Shown piece by piece: positions 58,699-64,000 of a stretch of DNA of 64,000 nt. Source of the stretch: Halomarina halobia (GTDB taxonomy: Archaea; Halobacteriota; Halobacteria; Halobacteriales; Haloarculaceae); assembly GCF_029338575.1 (NCBI RefSeq), contig NZ_CP119992.1, positions 2,852,001 to 2,916,000 of the forward strand. Direction: 5' to 3'. The position numbers were made by a program, and so were the translations under genes. The number at the start of each line of letters is the position of its first letter. Within the stretch, counting starts at the first letter, position 1. The notes under the pieces are model-generated. The model searched no databases. It saw only the letters and a list, made by a program, of their open reading frames with translations, and was not told the origin of the DNA.

Positions 58699-59249
58699 CC
58701 GGGGATCCCGTCTCGTCGTCCGTGCTCCTCCGGCGGCTCGACCGCGTCCGACGGACCGTCGCCCGCTGGTGGGCCGGGAGCTCGCTGGTCCGCCTCGCCG
58801 ACCGCACGGGATCGACCGTCGGCCGCTGGATTCGAGGGTCGCGGCTCCACCGCTGGCTCACCGCCGAACCCGATCCGCAGGTGATCGTCGTCGACCTCCG
58901 GGAGACGTACACTGTCGGTCCGGTCGTCGCGGCGCTTGACCGGGTCGGCGGGTGGCTCGCACCGCGGTGGCGCGCCTCCCGACCGAGGCGCGCGCTCGCG
59001 GCGGGAGTCGAGACGTTCGCCGCCGCACCCGTTCGGCTCGCCGGCCTGTTCGCCGTCGTCGCGATCTGCGCCAGCCTCGTGCGGACGCTCGCCGGCGCTC
59101 CGACCGAGATCGCGGTTGGGGCGCACCTCCTCGCGCTCGCCCCGGCGCTCGTCGGCGTCCGCGAGCGCCGCTCCTGGGCCGACCTTCGCGAGAGTCGCGT
59201 CGGCCGCGCGCTCTCGGCCGCGCTCGCTCCGCCCGACCCCGACGGCTAG
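58695..59249 (+). CDS. Hypothetical haloarchaeal membrane-associated protein
   Basis: 184 residues, basic in its N-terminal half (RRLDRVRRTVARWWAG) with two weak hydrophobic segments in the C-terminal half (AAPVRLAGLFAVVAICASLV and IAVGAHLLALAPALVGV). I do not recognise the family. It is coupled to the DUF4330-like gene by an ATGA overlap, so a joint role at the membrane is likely. Its stop codon shares CTAG with the stop of the convergent mutL. Confidence 0.65.
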   Translation: MTGDPVSSSVLLRRLDRVRRTVARWWAGSSLVRLADRTGSTVGRWIRGSRLHRWLTAEPDPQVIVVDLRETYTVGPVVAALDRVGGWLAPRWRASRPRRALAAGVETFAAAPVRLAGLFAVVAICASLVRTLAGAPTEIAVGAHLLALAPALVGVRERRSWADLRESRVGRALSAALAPPDPDG

Positions 59250-60979
59250 CCCAGCCTGGTCGCCCGCCTGCCGAACCCCCTCGCCAGCGTCCCCTCCTCG
59301 ATCCTGAGGACCGTCGGACGGCCGTGCGGGCAGGCGTACGGCCGGGCGCACTCGCCGAGGCGGTCGAGCAGGTCCCTCGCCTCCTCCCGCGAGAGGGCGT
59401 CGCCCGCCTTCAGCGACGGGTGACAGGCGAGGTCGGCCAGCAGCGCATCGCGCGGGTCGTCCGGCCGCTCGCCCGTCAGGAGCGTGTCGAGGGTGTCCTT
59501 CAACGCTCGAGGGTCCGCTACCCGGCCGAGCGGCGCGGGAACGCCGGTCACCCGGTAGGTGCCGCCGCCGAACTCCTCGACGCGGAAGCCCGCGGCGGAG
59601 AGCGTCTCGCGGTGGGCGTCGAGCAGGCTCGCCTCCCGCGGCGAGAGCGAGAGCGTCGCCGGCGGGTCGAGCGCGGCGGTCGGCACCTCGCCCTCGACCG
59701 CCTCGCGCAGTCGCTCGTAGCTCACCCGCTCGTGGGCGGCGTGCTGGTCGACCACGAGCAGGTCGTCGTCTGCCTCGCAGAGCAGGTAGAGGCCGCGGAA
59801 CTGCCCGATGACGGTCAGCTCGTCGAAGCGCGACTCGGCGGGGGCGAGCGCCGTCTCCGTGTCGAAGCTCACCGACGCCGCCCGCGAGAGGTCGGCCGTC
59901 GAGAGCGCCTCGCGGACGGCCCGTTCGACGGTCCGGGCGACGCGCTCCGGGTCGCGGAACCGCACCTCGGCCTTCGCCGGGTGGACGTTCTGGTCAACCC
60001 GGTCGGGCGGCACCTCGACGTCGACCGCCGCGATGGGCGCGCGGCTCCCCGGCAGGAGGCTCCCGTAACCGTCGAGGACGGCGCTGCGGAGGTCGCCGTC
60101 GCGGACCGGACGGCCGTTGACCGACAGGTAGACGTGCTCGGGGGAGGCGCGCGTCACGGAGGGGTAACACGCCACGCCCTCGACGCGGACGGCCGGGGCG
60201 TCGCTCCTTCCCTCGCCATCACCCCCGTCGGCCCTATCGTCCCTCCCGCCCCCACCGCCGTCGTCGCCGTCGTCGCTCGCCTCGTCACCTCCGCCCTCGA
60301 CGGCGGCGAGTTCCGTGCTCTGTCCCGCCACGGTGCGGTCGTAGACGGCGAGCAGCGCGTCGACGCGCTCGCCCGTTCCCGGCGCGGAGAGGACGGTCCG
60401 CTCGTCGTGCGTGAGCCGGAAGCGGACGTCCGGGTGGGCGAGCGCGTAGCGCGAGACGGCGTCGCTGATGCGGGCGAACTCGCGCTTGGGCGTCCCCAGC
60501 GACTCGCGGCGCGCCGGCACGCGATCGAAGAGGTCGCGCACCTCGACCGTGGTCCCGACGGCGTGGCCCGCTGCCTCGACGCCCGTCCCGCCCTCGCCGA
60601 CGGTGACGCGCGTGCCGCTCGCCCCCTCGCCCGCGGCCCGCGTCGTCACTGCGAGGTCGGCGACGGACGCGATGCTCGGCAGGGCCTCGCCGCGGAAGCC
60701 GAGCGTCCGTACGCGCTCCACGTCGTCGACGCCCGAGATCTTGCTCGTGGTGTGGCGCTCGACGGCGAGCACGGCGTCCTCGCGGCTCATCCCGTGGCCG
60801 TCGTCGGTGACGCGGATCAGGTCGAGTCCGGCGTTCTCGACTGCCACCTCGACGCTTCCCGCGCCCGCGTCGAGGCTGTTCTCGACGAGTTCCTTCACGA
60901 CCGATGCGGGCCGGGTCACCACCTCGCCGGCGGCGATGCGCGCGACGGTCGCCTCGTCGAGTCGTTCAATCGTCGCCAT
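59246..60979 (-). CDS. mutL: DNA mismatch repair protein MutL
   Basis: 577 residues. GHKL ATPase motifs are clear: [22 protein letters not shown] and [14 protein letters not shown]. The C-terminal part has [14 protein letters not shown], the metal-binding endonuclease motif D-Q-H-A-x2-E-x4-[10 protein letters not shown], and CPHGRP near the end. It is thus a nicking-type MutL, suited to a cell without MutH. A Gly/Asp-rich linker lies between the domains. It overlaps mutS by 14 nt in the same operon. Confidence 0.95.
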   Translation of the reverse strand: MATIERLDEATVARIAAGEVVTRPASVVKELVENSLDAGAGSVEVAVENAGLDLIRVTDDGHGMSREDAVLAVERHTTSKISGVDDVERVRTLGFRGEALPSIASVADLAVTTRAAGEGASGTRVTVGEGGTGVEAAGHAVGTTVEVRDLFDRVPARRESLGTPKREFARISDAVSRYALAHPDVRFRLTHDERTVLSAPGTGERVDALLAVYDRTVAGQSTELAAVEGGGDEASDDGDDGGGGGRDDRADGGDGEGRSDAPAVRVEGVACYPSVTRASPEHVYLSVNGRPVRDGDLRSAVLDGYGSLLPGSRAPIAAVDVEVPPDRVDQNVHPAKAEVRFRDPERVARTVERAVREALSTADLSRAASVSFDTETALAPAESRFDELTVIGQFRGLYLLCEADDDLLVVDQHAAHERVSYERLREAVEGEVPTAALDPPATLSLSPREASLLDAHRETLSAAGFRVEEFGGGTYRVTGVPAPLGRVADPRALKDTLDTLLTGERPDDPRDALLADLACHPSLKAGDALSREEARDLLDRLGECARPYACPHGRPTVLRIEEGTLARGFGRRATRLG

Positions 60980-63725
60980 CGAGCCTCCGTTGCAGGTCGT
61001 GCAGGTAGGTCAGCGCTTCGAGCGGGGTCATGTCTGCGATGTGTAGTCCGCCTATCTCGGCTTCGAGCGCGGATGTGCCTTGCGGCTGTGGCGGTTCGGC
61101 CCCCTCGCCGGCCGCGTCTCCGGTCGCGCCGTCGGCCGGATCGTCGGGTGCCTCGTCGCTCGCACTGCCGGCGTCGCTCCCGACGCCGGAGCCGTTGGCG
61201 CGCGCGCGTCCGTCGCGCGCCGCCGAGTCGCGATTCGGGCCCGCCCCTTCGCGGTCCTCTTCGCCGGCGAACGCCGCGAGCGTGATCGCCCCGTCGCCGC
61301 CGTCTCCCGGCTCCTCGTCGCCCGGGAGGCCGTCCGCGAGGAGCGCGCGCGAGCGCTCGATGACCGTCGGTGGGACGCCCGCCAGCCGGGCGACCTCGAC
61401 GCCGTAGGAGGCCTCCGCCGCCCCCTCGACGACCGAGTGGAGGAACGTCACCTCCTCGCCGTCGCGCTCGACGGTGAAGTGGAGGTTCGCTACGCCCTCG
61501 CGGTCGGCGGCGATCCGGGTCAGCTCGTGGTAGTGGGTGGCGAACAGCGTCGTCGCGCCGACCGCGTCGTGGACGAACTCCGTCACCGCCCACGCGATGG
61601 CGCGCCCGTCGGCCGTGCTCGTCCCCCGACCGACCTCGTCGAGCAGGACGAGCGAGTCCTCGGTGGCGTGGTGGAGGATCTCCCTGAGCTCGGCCATCTC
61701 GCGCATGAACGTCGAGTGGCCGCCCGCGATGTCGTCGCTCGCGCCGACGCGGGTGAACACGGCGTCCGTCACGGGGAGGCGCGCCCGCCGGGCGGGGACG
61801 AAGCTCCCCACCTGCGAGAGCACGACGATCAGCGCCACCTGCCGCATGTAGGTGGACTTCCCGCTCATGTTCGGGCCGGTGATGACCGCGACCCGCCGGT
61901 CGCGCAGGTCGGCGTCGTTCGGGACGAACGCCTCCTCGGTCGTCTCGACGACGGGATGGCGGCCCCCCTCGACGTGGATCCCCTCCGCGCCGAACTCGGG
62001 GCGGACGTAGTTCCGCGCGACGGCCACGTGCGCGAGGGCTGCGAGCACGTCGAGCTCCGCGAGCACGCCGGCGACGCGCTGGACGCGCGCTGCCTCCTCG
62101 GCCACCTCCGCGCGCACCTCGGCGAACAGGCGGTACTCGCGGGCGTCGGCGCGCTCGGCCGCGCCCAGGATCTCGTCCTCGCGGCGCTTCAGCTCCGGCG
62201 TGTAGAACCGCTCCGCGTTCTTCAGCGTCTGCCGGCGCGTGTAGTCGTCGGGGACGCGGTCGAGGTTGGGGTTCGTCACCTCGATGTAGTAGCCGTGGAC
62301 CTCGTTGTAGCCGACCTTCAGCGAGTCGATGCCGGTGCGCTCGCGCTCGTCGGCCTCCAGGTCGGCGACCCACTCGCGGCCGTCGCGCTCCGTCGCCCGC
62401 AACTCGTCTAAGTCCTCGTCGAACCCCTCGCGGATGACGCCTCCCTCGGTGATCTCGATGGGCGGCTCGGGGTGGATCGCGCGGCCGATCAGTCCCCGCA
62501 CGTCCTCGAGCTCGTCGAGCGCCGCGCGGCGCTCGACGAGCGGGTCGCTCTCCGCGTCGGCGAGGGCGGCCTTCACCTCGGGCACCGCGTCGAGGGTGTC
62601 CTTCAGCGCGCGCAGGTCCCGGGCGTTCGCCCGCCCCCGGGAGACGCGCGTGATGAGCCGCTCGACGTCGTAGACGTCCCTGAGCAACTCGCGGACCTCC
62701 TCGCGGACGAGCGACAGCCCCGCGAGTTCCTCGACGGCGTCGTGGCGCGCCTCGATCCGCTCGCGGTCGACGAGCGGCCGCCTGAGCCAGTGGGTGAGCT
62801 CCCGCCGCCCCAGCGCGCAGGAGGTCTCGTCGACGACGCCCAGCAGGGTGTGATCGTCGCCCCCCTCGCGGTTCTCGAACACCTCGAGCGAGCGGAGCGC
62901 GGTCGTGTCGAGTCGCATCCCCTCGCGCGGATCGTAGCGCGCGATCCGCGTGAGGTACGCCAGTCCCCCCGCTTCGACGCCCTGGGTGTACTCCGCGTAG
63001 GCGAGCAGTGCCCCCGCCGCGCGCACCTCCGCCGCGTCGCGGAGGGCCTCGCTCGCGCCGTACGCCTCGACGCGTTCGCGGGCGGCCTCGACCTCGAACG
63101 CCGACTCGCGGAAGGGCGTTCGCATCCCGTCCACCTCGAAGTCGTGCCCGAGGTCGGGCGCGGCGATGACCTCCGCGGGAGCGAAGCGGTCGAGTTCGTC
63201 CTGCACGACGGTCGGCGACGCGCTCGTAACGCGGAACTCGCCGGTCGAGACGTCGATGAACGCGACGCTCGCGCGGTCGCTCTCGGTCGAACCCGCCAGC
63301 GCGGCGACGTAGGTGTTCCCGCCCGCTGCGAGGAGTTCGTCCTCCAGCACGGTGCCCGGCGTGACGATGCGCGTCACCGCCCGCTCGACGACGCCCGACG
63401 CCTCCGAGGGGTCCTCGATCTGGTCCGCGATCGCCACCCGGTAGCCCGCGTCGAGCAGCGCCTCGACGTAGGGGGCGACGTTGTCGATGGGGACGCCCGC
63501 CATCGGGTAGGTGCCCGTCGAGTCCTCGCGCTTGGTGAGCGTTATCTCGCAGACGCGAGCGGCCTCCTCCGCGGCGTCGCAGAACAGCTCGTAGAAATCA
63601 CCGACCTGAAACAGGACGAGCGCGTCGGCGTACTCCTCGGTGAGCGCGAAGTACTGCGACATCATCGGCGTCAACTCGTCGCGGTTCGCCGCCATCTTCG
63701 CGGGCGGCCCGGTGACCGATTCCAT
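60966..63725 (-). CDS. mutS: DNA mismatch repair protein MutS (MutS1)
   Basis: 919 residues. The mismatch-binding GDFYELF (Phe-x-Glu) sits near residue 42. The Walker [11 protein letters not shown] lies near residue 614, followed by the ABC-type signature and [13 protein letters not shown] long acidic, Gly/Ala-rich insertion of about 80 residues separates the ATPase from the C-terminal helix (residues roughly 810-890), larger than in bacterial MutS. ATG at 63725 was chosen over an upstream in-frame start. It recognises mismatches and recruits MutL. Confidence 0.95.
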   Translation of the reverse strand: MESVTGPPAKMAANRDELTPMMSQYFALTEEYADALVLFQVGDFYELFCDAAEEAARVCEITLTKREDSTGTYPMAGVPIDNVAPYVEALLDAGYRVAIADQIEDPSEASGVVERAVTRIVTPGTVLEDELLAAGGNTYVAALAGSTESDRASVAFIDVSTGEFRVTSASPTVVQDELDRFAPAEVIAAPDLGHDFEVDGMRTPFRESAFEVEAARERVEAYGASEALRDAAEVRAAGALLAYAEYTQGVEAGGLAYLTRIARYDPREGMRLDTTALRSLEVFENREGGDDHTLLGVVDETSCALGRRELTHWLRRPLVDRERIEARHDAVEELAGLSLVREEVRELLRDVYDVERLITRVSRGRANARDLRALKDTLDAVPEVKAALADAESDPLVERRAALDELEDVRGLIGRAIHPEPPIEITEGGVIREGFDEDLDELRATERDGREWVADLEADERERTGIDSLKVGYNEVHGYYIEVTNPNLDRVPDDYTRRQTLKNAERFYTPELKRREDEILGAAERADAREYRLFAEVRAEVAEEAARVQRVAGVLAELDVLAALAHVAVARNYVRPEFGAEGIHVEGGRHPVVETTEEAFVPNDADLRDRRVAVITGPNMSGKSTYMRQVALIVVLSQVGSFVPARRARLPVTDAVFTRVGASDDIAGGHSTFMREMAELREILHHATEDSLVLLDEVGRGTSTADGRAIAWAVTEFVHDAVGATTLFATHYHELTRIAADREGVANLHFTVERDGEEVTFLHSVVEGAAEASYGVEVARLAGVPPTVIERSRALLADGLPGDEEPGDGGDGAITLAAFAGEEDREGAGPNRDSAARDGRARANGSGVGSDAGSASDEAPDDPADGATGDAAGEGAEPPQPQGTSALEAEIGGLHIADMTPLEALTYLHDLQRRLDGDD

Positions 63726-63800
63726 GTCCGGACACGGGCGACGGAGGTACAAGTGTTGTGCGTCTCGGGTGCTCGCCCGACGGCCCGATCTGCGTTCCTC

Positions 63801-64000
63801 TCAGCGCAGCCACGTCGTCAGGATCGTCCGCGTCAGCCCGAGCGCGTACCCGAGCCTCGGCTTCTTGGTCGTGCCCGCCTGGCGCTCCTCGACGGTGATG
63901 GGGACCTCCCGGATGCGGAGGCCGTTCTTCCGGGCCTCGATGATGAGTTCCGGCGCGCTGAACCGCTCCTCGGTCAGCGTGAGCCGCTCCAAGTCCGAAC
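63801..64000 (-). CDS. Glycosyltransferase family 2, C-terminal part (cut by right window edge)
   Basis: Only the last ~66 residues are visible. The stretch SDLERLTLTEERFSAPELI, then EARKNGLRIREVPITVEERQAGTTKK and GYALGLTRTILTTWLR, is the usual C-terminal end of dolichyl-phosphate sugar synthase/AglJ-type GT2 enzymes, including the amphipathic last helix. The rest lies beyond the window, so the exact enzyme is open. Confidence 0.72.
   Translation of the reverse strand, partial: SDLERLTLTEERFSAPELIIEARKNGLRIREVPITVEERQAGTTKKPRLGYALGLTRTILTTWLR

Overview
The window is chromosomal DNA of a halophilic archaeon, most likely of class Halobacteria. Evidence: very GC-rich coding DNA, acidic proteins, both archaeosine enzymes (TgtA and ArcS), TrmY, AglM- and AglF-type N-glycosylation enzymes, Bat-type HTH regulators, and TATA boxes about 25-30 nt upstream of start codons, the usual layout of leaderless haloarchaeal transcripts.

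Layout. 1-4.3 kb: a Tat-exported formate dehydrogenase-like molybdoenzyme (cut by the left edge), divergent from a multi-cluster HdrA/MvhD-like iron-sulfur protein with a TorD-like chaperone, then a 53-residue gene. 4.3-8.8 kb: conserved haloarchaeal proteins, an aldehyde ferredoxin oxidoreductase homologue without the usual cluster cysteines, and a GDT1-type transporter split into two genes. 8.9-18.8 kb: RNA modification and housekeeping (arcS, tgtA, Nudix, CHY zinc finger, lipase-like, NTF2-like, RibD-like, saccharopine dehydrogenase-like, tRNA-Pro, trmY). 18.9-38.3 kb: a surface-glycan locus with an STT3/AglB-like transferase, aglM, a GH15 enzyme, aglF, a sulfatase-like protein and a phosphoglycosyl transferase, followed by an AT-rich insert (about 29.65-38.47 kb) with glycosyltransferases, an O-antigen ligase/polymerase-like protein, a flippase, a methyltransferase and an alkaline-phosphatase-superfamily protein.

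38.5-48.8 kb is a nearly complete glycine betaine catabolic island: BCCT uptake, Rieske demethylase, dimethylglycine dehydrogenase, monomeric sarcosine oxidase, serine hydroxymethyltransferase and threonine/serine ammonia-lyase. Together they could take betaine to pyruvate and ammonia, with methyl groups passing to folate or formaldehyde. The Rieske reductase partner is not in view.

48.8-54.7 kb is a regulatory cluster: three Bat/HTH_10 proteins interleaved with three DUF7344-like small winged-helix proteins and one 52-residue leader ORF. Two promoters there share the same CTAG-palindrome plus TATA layout, and two of the Bat genes share a 179-bp identical block. 54.7-57.8 kb is a three-gene sugar-nucleotide operon headed by a UDP-sulfoquinovose synthase-like enzyme. 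57.9-63.7 kb carries two membrane-associated hypotheticals and mutS-mutL. The window ends inside a glycosyltransferase.
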